From Phymatolithon calcareum (taxonomy: Eukaryota; Rhodophyta; Florideophyceae; Hapalidiales): a stretch of DNA of 64,000 bases. Where the stretch lies: the NCBI GenBank assembly GCA_977006965.1, contig OZ345378.1, forward strand, positions 868,001 to 932,000. Reading direction: 5' to 3'. The notes under the pieces are model-generated. The model was not told where the DNA came from, ran no database searches, and worked only from the letters and a program-made list of their open reading frames with translations. Made by a program: the position numbers and the translations under genes. Below are positions 11,209 through 21,640 of the stretch, piece by piece; the first letter of the stretch is position 1; each line of letters opens with the position of its first letter.

Positions 11209-14200
11209 CTACAAAAACGGAAGCCCATAAATTACAGTCGCAGCCCCGACGAGATGCGGTAGTTTGCATGCGCCGCGCGCAACGGCAAGAGAGTCGGCAA
11301 TACCAAGAGTTCTTCGAGGCTTCGCAGATACGCCAAGCCATTGTTTCAAAAATGAGGCTGTTAGACGATCGATATCTTTGTCTGTAACGTCCCACAGATT
11401 ACCAACCACTGCCGGGGCGCCATGAAGGAGGTAATCGAGTGGAGTACCACTACTTCCCCGATACCCACTACGGCGCGTGAGTTTAGCCGATGAACAACCC
11501 ATGAGGACAGCAATTGGAGCGTTCTGGCGATTGCCCATTTGTCTTGGTGAGACATACTTCTCACCTCCACCGTGCCCACAGAACAAGAAAATCTCTGCAC
11601 TTCGCACTTCAGATGAGATCTGCGTCTTGTTTGCGATGCTCCCGGAAACCCCGCGCCACCCTTTTCGCTTTTCGAATACAGTTCGGAATTTCTTCTCCGT
11701 TCGCGGCAGATCTCCCGCGGGATTCAGGACGTAGAAAACGTTCTTCGGGTTCGGTCGCTTTTGAACATTGGACAGCTGCTCGATAAAATAACGCAGAGAT
11801 GGTACCCGACTGCTTCCCACGTTGTTCTTCCGCAGAATAGGAAGGGACTCGAACGGCAAATGTTCCAGACGTGAATCCAGCAGGAATACTGTGTTACCAA
11901 TTCGACTTTCTGCTCTGTCCATGCAGGGAAGAGCGTCGAGTGCTTTCTCAAATGATGTTTTGCTCATTGCGAGTTTTGTGAAAGCCTCCTCTGTTTGGGA
12001 CCTTGATACCGTCTCAGCGTAACACTCTTCGATCGTTCCCAACGCCGACACGGCTTGCGCAACTTCATCAGAGGCAATTTCGTTGTTAGGACTGCTGCAA
12101 GCAGGAAGAAACAAGATGGCACACGGCCCAAACCACTCTTCTTGAATATTTTCCAAGATTTCATTCATGTCGTCGTCGAGCGCGAAAGTCTTTTCCCACC
12201 ATGATTCCTTTTGGTCTTCAGTAAAGGAATCCCCTGATTTGACAGCGTTGTTCTTCATTTTCTCAAAGACTGCTTTGATCCGATTGGAAATGCTGTCGTA
12301 AGACATATCTCCATCTGTCGGTATAGAAAATCGTGTAGAGAAGAACCCTGTGGCAGAAAGACGCCAGAAGATGATTCCACTTTTGTTCTCGTCAAGACTC
12401 ATTCCAACCAACACAATATTCATGTCATAAAGCAGAGATTGACACTTCGCCAGCTCTTCTATCTTGTGTGATGGAGTGTCCTGCGAAACATGAACATCCT
12501 TCACACGATTGGCAAGATCGTCCTCGGGGTCTAGCTCGATCACTACAGGCTTGATACTTTCTTGACGAATAAGCCTTTGAAGGGAGAAACCATTACCAAT
12601 TTCCCATGCAAGCCCGGTGCTGACATTTGCAGGACCGAGAATCGACGTATGCAGCAAGAACAACTCCGTTCGAATCTGCGGCTCCCAATGGGAACCTTCC
12701 AGACATTCCACAACCTCCTGCAGTAATGATCGGATCTTTTGGCCAACGGCTGACTTACCGTTCCTTGGCGTTTTCCGTGCCCCTCTACCCCGTGGAGTTT
12801 TTGCAGGTTTCACATCCAAGAGACGCCTCGCTTCGTCCAAGCCTCCGACCTTGCCCACAAGAGCACGAATAAGGCCCAGTATTGCCGTAAGGTATATGTC
12901 AAGACGGTTCTCATGCACAGTTTGTCGGATTTTGTCGAACACGAGGGCCGCTTTTTCCACATTTCCTAACAGTAACTGTGCTTGTGCAGTGCGCAAAGAA
13001 ATGTCTTCCGAGATCAACGAATTGACTTGAACTTCTGGAGAACTTTCTTCAAATTCAAGTGCGACAGTCGTAGGGAGGACGACCAGAGCAAGATTTGATA
13101 GTCGGTCAGCGATTTGTCCTAATTCTTTGGCCCTAGCATTGCCGCCATCACCCAGATGCACTGCAGAAATTGCAATATCTGCAGCAAGGGCATATGAGTT
13201 CGAAATAACAGTCTTGTCAAACTTGTTCTCTGATCGAACGTCAAACTCCCGCGATTCCGATTCAAGATAGTCGTCCACATCGGCCTCCAGTTTCAACAGA
13301 AGCACATTTGCTTGGTATAGAATGCTCTTCTGTCGAAGATGAAGCAAGCTTTCCACGCCGCAAAGAGTCTTGCTCAGGTTGACAGCCTTTTCGAGAAAAT
13401 AAATACCGTCGTTGAAGTTCTCCAGCTTCATGTTAATGTTTCCGAGTCGCTCCATTGCGAAAATAAGCTCAACGGTTTGCAATGCCCTGCTTCGATCATC
13501 GGCACTGATAATATCGACTTGCACTTCGAATTCAACTCCGCCGACACTGCATACTGGCCTTTTGCCACCACATTTTTTAGCCATAACCTTGACGAGCAGT
13601 GATTTTAAACTCTTCTTCGCAGTGCTCACTGCGTTCTTCAAGTCCAAGTTTTGAACAAAGACGTCTGCGCGACATCCTTCCCGCATGAACTTTTCTTCTT
13701 CAATAAGGCTCCATCGAGTGTCCTTAATTCCTTCGGCATCCTTTTCGTTCTGGGAATCGAACTGGAGAATATGAGAATAATACGGACGGCCTGCAAGAAA
13801 ACCTTGCGAGGCGTAAATCGCCCCGAGGTCTTGGGATGAAGACTGGAGATTAAGTTCCTTTTTGCACGCTTGAATCATTTTTGACATCAACCCCCCAGTG
13901 TCTTCAATACTTGAAAGAATTGATAGGATTTGACACCATTCCAAAAAGTCGAGTGATAAAATGACCAGACTAATGTGAAGGTGCTTCAACCTTGAAGACA
14001 TAAGAAAATGCTCGAGTTTCTCCAGCTCTGATCGTAGCACGGACGGAGATCGATTCATAGCAGCTCGCCACGCGCCTTGTAAAATGTGCAATACTACGAA
14101 GTTATCACTTGAGCAAATGGAGCATTGGCAAAACCTGGGGCCCAGAGGAACTTCTACATCCTCGCCGCTATCCAAGCTTAGTATGCCACTGTCTGTCAAG

Positions 14201-16641
14201 ACTCTTGGAGAATTAGTGATGCCTGAAGATATTCCGTCAATTAAGAGGCGAGTCCATTCTTGGTACGTTTGCAGGGCCGCACATTTTCCTGGCAATTCAA
14301 GAAGATTTAGGATCTCATGTTGAGCCTGAACATTTGCACGAAGAGTTTCCGAAGAGGATCGGAAATCCTTTTTCAAAGTCTCCCCATCTCTGACAATCAC
14401 CGCATACTCCCCAAGAGCCTGAAAGAAGTTTGCACCGAGATTGCGGAGAACACGTGCGGACAGCGGCTCATCGCGGGAAAATTCCTCAAGAAACTCCGCC
14501 ATGCAGTTGTGCTGGAGAGCGAGAGAAGCAACTTGCCCGCATGTGCGAACAATGTTTAATCGCACTGGTTCCGGTAGCATTCCCCTCGATAGGCACGATG
14601 TTTTTAAACAAAAAGATCGAAAAAGTTTTTGTGCTGCGACAACGAGAGCGTCGTCGACGTTTTCACCAGCAATATAGCAATGTATGCAGAGAACAAGCAT
14701 ATTTACAACATCTGGGAAGCAGCTGAGCTTGATATTCGACGCATCCGTTTCCTCCGGCATTAGCCAATGCACCCCATACAACAGAACTTCCCCGATGGTC
14801 TCAAAGGATAGCTGACTGTCCAAAGCAATGGTGCGGCTTTTGTTGTAGACTTCCAAACTTGCATTGTACATGCGGCGCGAGATCCAAATACCCCAGGAAT
14901 TACCACTTTGGGCCTTCTGACTCAGAATCCGGTCAATATATTGTACGCACGCTTGAACACCGTCGCTATTTCCGTCTTGCACATATTTGGTGATCAGCTT
15001 TTCAGCGGCCTCAATTCCAGCGCCTGTCATTTTTGTCAGACGGGAAGAAATTTCATTATCCGAGAATCTCACACTCTTGGTATGGCCACACTTGCACTTC
15101 GCCCTGTCTTGAAAACCAAAACACAGAGCGATTACGTACAGCTGCATCAAGGACTGGCTGTCGCTTGTTAAGAGTGCCGGTGCATTGCAGATGTCTCGTC
15201 GAAATGGCTCGAGAATTCGGAGAAGTCGCAGCGATGTTTTCTTGCAGAACGGTGCTTGGCGTACCAGCCCTGTGCCTGGGCCTTTTCGGAATTGCTCGTC
15301 CACAGGTACCAGACTCTTGGGAAAAGTGGCTTGAATGGCGAGAGATATTGTGTGCATTACATCCTCTGAATCTTTTCCTAAACTTTCGAACCCATTTGTC
15401 GCCAGTAGGCTGTAGACCTTTTCTGAAAAGATTCTTTCATGGAAGGCGTGCGTAAATGCCTCGCATGGCACTGTAGCGAGGTTCTTCAAATCAGACGAAC
15501 GTTGTTGAAGCAGGGACGATAGCGCGCTTCTCGAAACAACCTTCGCCCCAGATATGCCAAGAGCTTCGCATCGAGCTGCAGTCGCAATAATATGATCGAG
15601 CAAAGTACTCAAGTCTTCATTGGCCCACGTCGAAGCAGATGGTTCCAGTTTTAGCAAGAACGTTACGGCGTCTCTGTAAACCTCAGAAACCTGCTCATAA
15701 TCTTCAGTCTCTGATAAGCCTTCTCTCTCTGGGCGCCGCAAGAAACTGTTGACGACGCGCAATGCATTATAAGCGTACTCTTCCACTGACGTTTCACATA
15801 GCGCCACGGCAAACGCACGGGCCTTGAGTACGTGAACAGGATGACGCCCAGGATCCTTGGCGGCAATCAGAAGTCCGTTCTTCATTTTGGTCAAGAGCGC
15901 TTTACTGCGCCGTTTTAAAGAAGGCCCATCCCCGTCACACCGACTTAAATGTTCTGCCCACGCAACACCCAAATTCTGAGCTAGAACAAGGCGCGAAGGT
16001 AGTGTCATCGCATCGCATCTTGACGCGACTCGTATTGCGATCGCGCCAGTGATGACAGAAGAGACCAAAAGGCTCTCATCGGTCGGCAAAAAATCTTCCT
16101 CTCTTATGTTGTTTGCACCGTTGAACATCAATCGATATGCATGATTATTCAATCTCCTTTTTTCATTGAGCGTTGCCTGCGGGTCAAGATTTTCCTTCCT
16201 TGAACGGCGAAGGACTTCGCGGGACTTACGCAGTTTTGATGACGCGCGACATTCAAAAATTAGACGCATTGTCTCCGCAGCGACCGCGGAAGCGGATGTT
16301 GTGATGGAAACATCTTCATGTTCGGCCTGACACGCGCGAAGCGCATAGTTCACGCAATACTTCTCAATCCCGGCAATTGTGTCCTCAGGATCAATCGATT
16401 TCGGTTTCTTCAAATGTATCGCGAGACGGCGCAATGCAAGGATGGCTTCATGCCAAGCTCGAAGACTAGCTTGTGTGTGTATCGTTTCTGCTGTCTTTGC
16501 GATGGCCTGCGCCAACGCGAGGGAGTCAGCCTTTGAGAAAGGCTTCTTGGGCGATGGGCCCCATATTTCCTTCAGCTGCTCGCTGATGTCCTGGCCGCTT
16601 TTGAGGTCACGCAGGAGCTTCGACAGACTTGCGTCAGGCAT
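11209..16641 (-). CDS. ESP1: Separase (cohesin-cleaving cysteine protease)
   Basis: Caspase-fold protease that cuts the cohesin kleisin SCC1/RAD21 at anaphase and so releases sister chromatids. One uninterrupted 1810-residue ORF. The N-terminal two thirds are helical, Leu-rich and poorly conserved, as in other separases. The C-terminal peptidase C50 domain carries the catalytic dyad: His in LFCGHGGGEKY (about 11565-11585) and Cys in VLMGCSSAKL (about 11485-11510), followed by GTPLDYLLHGAPAVVGNLWDVTDKD, given here as positions about 11380-11450. Length is in the family range (about 1600-2200). The ATG at 16641 is the first in frame. A small ORF ends 9 bp upstream. Confidence 0.95.
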   Translation of the reverse strand: MPDASLSKLLRDLKSGQDISEQLKEIWGPSPKKPFSKADSLALAQAIAKTAETIHTQASLRAWHEAILALRRLAIHLKKPKSIDPEDTIAGIEKYCVNYALRACQAEHEDVSITTSASAVAAETMRLIFECRASSKLRKSREVLRRSRKENLDPQATLNEKRRLNNHAYRLMFNGANNIREEDFLPTDESLLVSSVITGAIAIRVASRCDAMTLPSRLVLAQNLGVAWAEHLSRCDGDGPSLKRRSKALLTKMKNGLLIAAKDPGRHPVHVLKARAFAVALCETSVEEYAYNALRVVNSFLRRPEREGLSETEDYEQVSEVYRDAVTFLLKLEPSASTWANEDLSTLLDHIIATAARCEALGISGAKVVSRSALSSLLQQRSSDLKNLATVPCEAFTHAFHERIFSEKVYSLLATNGFESLGKDSEDVMHTISLAIQATFPKSLVPVDEQFRKGPGTGLVRQAPFCKKTSLRLLRILEPFRRDICNAPALLTSDSQSLMQLYVIALCFGFQDRAKCKCGHTKSVRFSDNEISSRLTKMTGAGIEAAEKLITKYVQDGNSDGVQACVQYIDRILSQKAQSGNSWGIWISRRMYNASLEVYNKSRTIALDSQLSFETIGEVLLYGVHWLMPEETDASNIKLSCFPDVVNMLVLCIHCYIAGENVDDALVVAAQKLFRSFCLKTSCLSRGMLPEPVRLNIVRTCGQVASLALQHNCMAEFLEEFSRDEPLSARVLRNLGANFFQALGEYAVIVRDGETLKKDFRSSSETLRANVQAQHEILNLLELPGKCAALQTYQEWTRLLIDGISSGITNSPRVLTDSGILSLDSGEDVEVPLGPRFCQCSICSSDNFVVLHILQGAWRAAMNRSPSVLRSELEKLEHFLMSSRLKHLHISLVILSLDFLEWCQILSILSSIEDTGGLMSKMIQACKKELNLQSSSQDLGAIYASQGFLAGRPYYSHILQFDSQNEKDAEGIKDTRWSLIEEEKFMREGCRADVFVQNLDLKNAVSTAKKSLKSLLVKVMAKKCGGKRPVCSVGGVEFEVQVDIISADDRSRALQTVELIFAMERLGNINMKLENFNDGIYFLEKAVNLSKTLCGVESLLHLRQKSILYQANVLLLKLEADVDDYLESESREFDVRSENKFDKTVISNSYALAADIAISAVHLGDGGNARAKELGQIADRLSNLALVVLPTTVALEFEESSPEVQVNSLISEDISLRTAQAQLLLGNVEKAALVFDKIRQTVHENRLDIYLTAILGLIRALVGKVGGLDEARRLLDVKPAKTPRGRGARKTPRNGKSAVGQKIRSLLQEVVECLEGSHWEPQIRTELFLLHTSILGPANVSTGLAWEIGNGFSLQRLIRQESIKPVVIELDPEDDLANRVKDVHVSQDTPSHKIEELAKCQSLLYDMNIVLVGMSLDENKSGIIFWRLSATGFFSTRFSIPTDGDMSYDSISNRIKAVFEKMKNNAVKSGDSFTEDQKESWWEKTFALDDDMNEILENIQEEWFGPCAILFLPACSSPNNEIASDEVAQAVSALGTIEECYAETVSRSQTEEAFTKLAMSKTSFEKALDALPCMDRAESRIGNTVFLLDSRLEHLPFESLPILRKNNVGSSRVPSLRYFIEQLSNVQKRPNPKNVFYVLNPAGDLPRTEKKFRTVFEKRKGWRGVSGSIANKTQISSEVRSAEIFLFCGHGGGEKYVSPRQMGNRQNAPIAVLMGCSSAKLTRRSGYRGSSGTPLDYLLHGAPAVVGNLWDVTDKDIDRLTASFLKQWLGVSAKPRRTLGIADSLAVARGACKLPHLVGAATVIYGLPFL

Positions 16642-16650
16642 TAGAAACAG

Positions 16651-16896
16651 TCACGTGTGAACGGCAAGCTTTTGAATCTTCTCCAAGCGTACTGGAGCTT
16701 TAGCAGGCCAGACTACACCGTCAGGAGGCTTCGAAGACGCAGAGAAGGTCATAAACTCCGTTTTGAATATGGTTCGCGACCCATCCGCAGAAGAATCGTG
16801 CCGCGAGATAGTGGCCTGCGATGCAGCTTCTCTGGAATTGTCATTAGGAGCACAAAACGAAATCGATAACTCAAATTCAAATTGAGCGCCAATCAT
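16651..16896 (-). CDS. Small ORF immediately upstream of separase, hypothetical
   Basis: An 81-codon ORF starts with ATG at 16896 and stops 9 bp before the separase start codon, on the same strand. It has no recognisable domain. It could be an upstream ORF in the separase leader, a 5' coding exon in another frame, or chance. Its position is the only argument for it. Confidence 0.22.
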   Translation of the reverse strand: MIGAQFEFELSISFCAPNDNSREAASQATISRHDSSADGSRTIFKTEFMTFSASSKPPDGVVWPAKAPVRLEKIQKLAVHT

Positions 16897-17228
16897 GTTC
16901 TAGATGGTGCGAGTCGTACATTACAGAGCAGCATTTCCTAACGTGAGCCACGGAGGGTAAATTACGAGAAAGTTTGGAATATCCTACAACGCAAAAGTTG
17001 AGTACGATCTTTTTGGGTCAAGGAATGATGCGAAAAAATAATAGTATGACTCCAAAGCATATGCTACGTGTGTTCTTGTGCTGGAACCCAATCTTGCCCC
17101 AAAAGGTACCACGCGCACTGCATCGAAGCTCGCGGTAAAGTTTCGTCTGCGCTTGCGTTTGATTGCTCTCTCAGTCTCATTTCATCAGAGTCTCTTGAAA
17201 CTTTTGCAGGTCTCTGCGAGCCCGTGCC

Positions 17229-18485
17229 ATGGCGTCCGGTACGGAAGTGATGAGCGCAATGGATATTGACAGCGGCGGGGCTACAATGACGTTGCTTGAC
17301 ACAACGTCATCGCGCTCGTTTGGCAAATCTCTCCGCGAGGAGGACATGTACGTCAAGTACAAGACGCTCCAACGCAAACTTGAATTCCTTGAGATCCAAG
17401 AGGAGTATGTAAAAGACGAGATGAAGTCGCTCAAGCGCGAGCTGCTGCATGCACAGGAAGAAGTGAAGCGAATTCAATCCGTGCCTCTCGTCATTGGCCA
17501 ATTTCTCGAGATGGTTGATGCCAACACTGGTATCGTTGGGTCTACTACGGGCTCCAATTACTACGTCCGCATTCTATCCACGATCAACCGTGAGCTTCTG
17601 AAGCCGAGCTCCTCTGTCGCCTTGCATCGTCATTCCAATGCGCTGGTTGACATCCTGCCACCCGAAGCTGATTCGACCATCGCGATGATGAGTGCCGGTG
17701 AGAAACCGGATGTGTCCTATTCTGATATTGGAGGGTTGGACATCCAGAAGCAGGAGATTCGGGAAGCTGTCGAATTGCCGCTGACGCACTCTGGCTTGTA
17801 CGAACAAATTGGTATCGACCCGCCTCGCGGTGTGTTGCTGTACGGAGCGCCTGGTACCGGAAAGACAATGCTGGCGAAGGCTGTGGCGAATCACACAACG
17901 GCCGCGTTTATTCGCGTGGTCGGCTCCGAGTTTGTCCAGAAATATCTCGGTGAGGGTCCCCGTATGGTGCGCGATGTTTTCCGACTTGCACGTGAAAACG
18001 CTCCAGCAATCATCTTCATTGACGAGGTTGACGCCATTGCGACGAAACGTTTTGATGCACAGACTGGTGCGGATCGTGAGGTTCAGCGTATTCTAATGGA
18101 GTTGCTGAACCAAATGGATGGATTCGACCAACACTCAAACGTCAAAGTTATTATGTGCACGAATCGCGCTGATACGTTAGACCCGGCTCTGCTGCGACCT
18201 GGGCGTCTGGACCGTAAGATCGAATTTCCAATGCCGGACAGGAGGCAAAAGCGACTTATTTTCCAGGTCGTTACTGGGAAAATGAACCTGAACGATGATG
18301 TTGATCTCGAGGACTTTGTGTCTCGACCGGACAAAATTAGCGGTGCAGAGATTGCGGCGATTTGCCAAGAGGCTGGGATGCAGGCCGTGCGAAAGAATCG
18401 ATATGTTGTACTACCATCAGACTTCGAGACTGCTTATAAGTCAAATGTGCAAAAGGACGAGGAGCAGTTTGCTTTCTACAAGTAA
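17229..18485 (+). CDS. RPT3: 26S proteasome regulatory ATPase RPT3 (subunit 6B)
   Basis: One of the six AAA+ ATPases of the 19S base that unfold and thread ubiquitylated substrates. The 418-residue length equals human PSMC4. An N-terminal coiled coil (about residues 40-85) is followed by the OB-fold region, Walker A GAPGTGKT (about residue 205), Walker [11 protein letters not shown], and a second region of homology with arginine fingers [10 protein letters not shown]. The C-terminus FYK is the HbYX motif that docks into the 20S alpha ring. It starts at ATG 17229 in a GCCATGG context. The roughly 330-bp spacer upstream (16897-17228) holds its promoter and leader and no other gene. Confidence 0.96.
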   Translation: MASGTEVMSAMDIDSGGATMTLLDTTSSRSFGKSLREEDMYVKYKTLQRKLEFLEIQEEYVKDEMKSLKRELLHAQEEVKRIQSVPLVIGQFLEMVDANTGIVGSTTGSNYYVRILSTINRELLKPSSSVALHRHSNALVDILPPEADSTIAMMSAGEKPDVSYSDIGGLDIQKQEIREAVELPLTHSGLYEQIGIDPPRGVLLYGAPGTGKTMLAKAVANHTTAAFIRVVGSEFVQKYLGEGPRMVRDVFRLARENAPAIIFIDEVDAIATKRFDAQTGADREVQRILMELLNQMDGFDQHSNVKVIMCTNRADTLDPALLRPGRLDRKIEFPMPDRRQKRLIFQVVTGKMNLNDDVDLEDFVSRPDKISGAEIAAICQEAGMQAVRKNRYVVLPSDFETAYKSNVQKDEEQFAFYK

Positions 18486-18943
18486 ATACGTTGACATTTT
18501 GTAGCCATATCATGTGCTTGCGAACAACACTTTCATTTGATGTGAAGCTCTTCTTGGGGAACTGTTGAACGGAATTTTATATTTCCCATATAAGCGTACA
18601 ATCGAAATTGGTCGAGGAAGGCTTGTTTGAGAAAAGCAAAAAGCAGGCGAAAGCAATGGATATAAACCGGGGACCAGTTAGCAATAGGGGTGCATCTCCC
18701 TGTCGAACCTTGCAGGGCACGGCATGTCATGTTCACGATTTTAAAAGCTGAACAAACTACCGGGAACGCTTGAGTCGTGGCTGGGCAGGTCGAGGAAAGG
18801 ATTCGCAATATCTCTTACTTTTTCACCGTACCAGATACTAGTAATTAAAGCTGTTTATTGCAGTGTTCCTCCCCTTGTAAACAAGAGTTTAGAGCAACCC
18901 GTATGAACACGGTAGAGACACCAGACGTACTTATGCATTCCAG
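18486..18943. other. Region between RPT3 and the Fanzor relic
   Basis: Downstream flank of the Fanzor C-terminus on the minus strand. In active Fanzor and TnpB loci the guide RNA is encoded next to or overlapping the 3' end of the nuclease gene, so this is where one would look. I could not identify a conserved RNA structure by eye. Confidence 0.35.
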
Positions 18944-21640
18944 CTAGTAAACAGAAAAAATAGTGGGACCACTAAGACTTAGACAGATACTTCGGACGCT
19001 CTTTCCAAGAAGCATGTGGACACCACATGTTCCTATATTGCGCGCGCCGTTCACGTCCCTGTCAATGTCGCCCACACTGCACGAGTTCTCGCGCGGTGCA
19101 CTGTTTGTACAGCGTAACACACAAAAACCTTCACCCTTTTGCATAGCCTTCCCGCATCCATGATCAGGCATTGGGAGCAACATGTTTCACTTTATTGGAG
19201 CGTGTAGTAATAGAGTTCCATTATGTTGCAATAGTTTGCGGACAGAACCATTATGTTGCAACAGATTGACAACGGCCATTAGTAATGCAATAGTGTTGGT
19301 TGGTAATGGGGAGTCATTAGACATCTACGGCAAGTCTAAGAGAATTTGCTGCTCGGCATCTTCACTTAGGCGTTCAACAGTTCGGGGGCTGTCCTTGTTT
19401 GACATTGCAGTCACGACTGTACCTACGTCCCAATAGTGCACGGTATCGTCGTTCTTCTTCATAAGCGCCTTGACAACAGACTGCGGTTTAGGCTTCGGTG
19501 CCATTCTTGGAACGGACAGAATCGTCGCAGTAGCGTGGTAGGGAGTCGTCGTTCTGTTCACAGATAGACACCAATTTGACGATGGGAGAAAAGATGGTCG
19601 GGTAGACTTCACAAATACCTCTACGTAATAGTCGTACTCAGCTAGGATGATCTTCATTTTACAGTCAATATATGCTTCATAGTCGGTCACGAAACATTAC
19701 GTATTGCAATACCACGAACAGAACCATTACTGTTGCATTACCAACATGTTGCATTATATTGCATTAACAGTATGTTGCTCCCAATGCCTGCCCATGATAA
19801 CGCGTCCGGAACTCGTCCGTCAGAGCCACAGGGCACATGGTTCCCAAAGCCCGAAGCAGCTTCTTCCACGGAACAGGCCAGCTTTTCCCAAACCTCTATT
19901 CAGCATTTCCGAAAAACACAACCCGGGCAAGACCTTACAACTCCTTCTTCTTCCGCCTCTTCTCTTGTCCCTTCATATGTCGGAGATGAACTTGCTCCTC
20001 TTCGAACAATAAGGATGATGCAAGGTGGTGGATTTCCCGCTTACCCGCACGGAAACGCGCAAATCGCTTCTGTCGCCTTAGGGGACTCAAAAGTTCTTCG
20101 ATCATGACGGGCAATGACTCGTGAACGACGTTTGCATACGCTCGCGCTTTCTCCGCCTCCCTCAGCGTCACGTTGCTGAAACTCTGCACGGCAGCTTTCT
20201 TTTCGAAGTTCTGCGAATGGATGGATAAGCTCTCACGACGGTACCTCTTGACGGAGAAAGTGGTGGAAAATCGCGCGAATGCGGATGACTTGAAGTCCCG
20301 AACGGGAAAGGTCATTGTTGCTCTTGCCGCCCTCGCAACTTCAACAAGACCGGGGTCGACACCAATATCGATGATGTCGCCCCTCACATCTCGGGGAACC
20401 GATTTCCCGCCCTTGGAGACTCCCTTCGTATGCTTTTTGACATCGTACACGCCTGAGATCTCGCGGTAGCCTTTCTTGTCCAGTACATCCACACCGGTGG
20501 GGACTCTGCTCGCACGCTTGTCTTCTAAGGTGGCCAACACGACCTTGACATGGAGACCGTCCGTCGAAATTGAGTAAACCAGCCAAGAGATAGGGGTGGA
20601 AGCGTCCCTTTTGTACTTCTCGTACGCCCTTTTGTTCAGAGTCCAGGCACTTGACGAGAGCACAGAAATGCCCTTGCGCAGTCGGCGTCTCAGTTTGAGC
20701 ACTTTCCGGCGATGCTTGAGTGATTTGCCCGAGGCCTTCCGTGGAACATCGATACTCCGTCGCACAGTTTCCTTCGTATGGAAGCTGAAAGAAGAGGTCC
20801 ACCAAAACTCTCGAATTCCGAGGAAGATGAGGAACGCCAGCACTCTTGAGCAACGTGAGGAGTGACGCGCGGTCGTACTGCACAAATGCTCTCGTTAGAT
20901 TGAACTTGGGGAGCAGGAGATATGACGGCGGAACCATGTCAAACCCAAAAAATGCTCGCAATTGGAGAAGGCCGCTCTGACAAGTCGGTGCCCGTCGTCG
21001 ACATTCAGAGACTCTGTTGAATCCAGCCATGTGGGACGCGAAATGAGGGCATGGGGAGGCATCTGAGCGCGGTAGCCCTCCTTCGAAGACGACAATGTGA
21101 CATTAGGTTGAATGAGGTTCACTTCGTCCAAGACTTGGGCGTCTTTTCGCCCTAATTTCCGTGTCGTGCTCTCTGAACATGCGTGTTAGTTGCAGCATGC
21201 AAGAAAACTCGGTTTTTGTCCGGTACCGAAGGTTATCAAACTCTTCGGGGGGAGAGGGCTTCTTCTGTCTTTTCGGCGGTAGTTCTCGAAAAGGGGCGAA
21301 CGCATCGCGATAGTCTCGAACGACTTCGTGCACGGGTTCCGACCACTGCTCAAAGCCGTCGCGAGCACAGAGTGCGGAAATTCTTGCGTCCTGGCTACCT
21401 TCATCGGATGTCGCACAGAAGTCGTGGACGACTTATGCAGCTCGCTCGATATGTTTCTCAAAATTGTCGAAATAGAGCACCATATCATGCACTTTTTTGG
21501 CCAAGGTGGGCTTGATGTGCGACACAAATCGACCGCTAAAGTTCTTCAACATGTGCCTTTTCATCGCAGTGAGCATCTGTGTCGAGAGCGCCGTGGAAAC
21601 GCATCGCTGCGGAAAGTTGGAAAATGAGCTCGTTTCCTTC
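18944..21640 (-). pseudogene. Fanzor-family (eukaryotic TnpB-like) nuclease, decayed
   Basis: Relic of a Fanzor1-type RNA-guided endonuclease read on the minus strand. N-terminal helical part at about 21630-21110 (frame low-coordinate mod 3 = 1), broken by TAA at 21433-21435. Frameshifts follow near 21105-20880. The next frame carries the family signature WLVYSISTDG (about 20550-20590) and RuvC-I IDIGVDPG, with its Asp codon at 20355-20357. In-frame stops occur at 19935-19937 and 19896-19898. RuvC-II VALTDEFRT has its Glu codon at 19812-19814. The zinc-finger cysteines and RuvC-III DRDVNGARNIG (Asp at 19055-19057) come after a 626-bp MITE. Thus all three catalytic acids are still readable, but stops, frameshifts and the insertion make the gene nonfunctional. 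The motif set (STDG, DPG, TDEFRT, RDVNxARN) is specific to TnpB/Fanzor proteins as known; assignment to Fanzor1 is inference. Confidence 0.88.
19165..19790. mobile_element. hAT-type MITE inserted in the Fanzor zinc-finger coding region
   Basis: A 626-bp element with perfect 19-bp terminal inverted repeats (CAGGCATTGGGAGCAACAT) and an 8-bp target duplication with one mismatch, TCCATGAT at 19157-19164 and CCCATGAT at 19791-19798. The 8-bp duplication and CA...TG ends fit hAT elements. Motifs such as TGTTGCAATA and TGTTGCATTA recur inside both ends, as hAT transposase-binding subterminal repeats do. The largest ORF inside (19325-19690, minus) shows no transposase domain, so the element is non-autonomous. 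Confidence 0.85.

Noticed and set aside
19325-19690. 121-codon ORF inside the first MITE as a possible transposase.
   Set aside because: No BED finger, DDE or hATC motif; treated as non-coding filler of a non-autonomous element.
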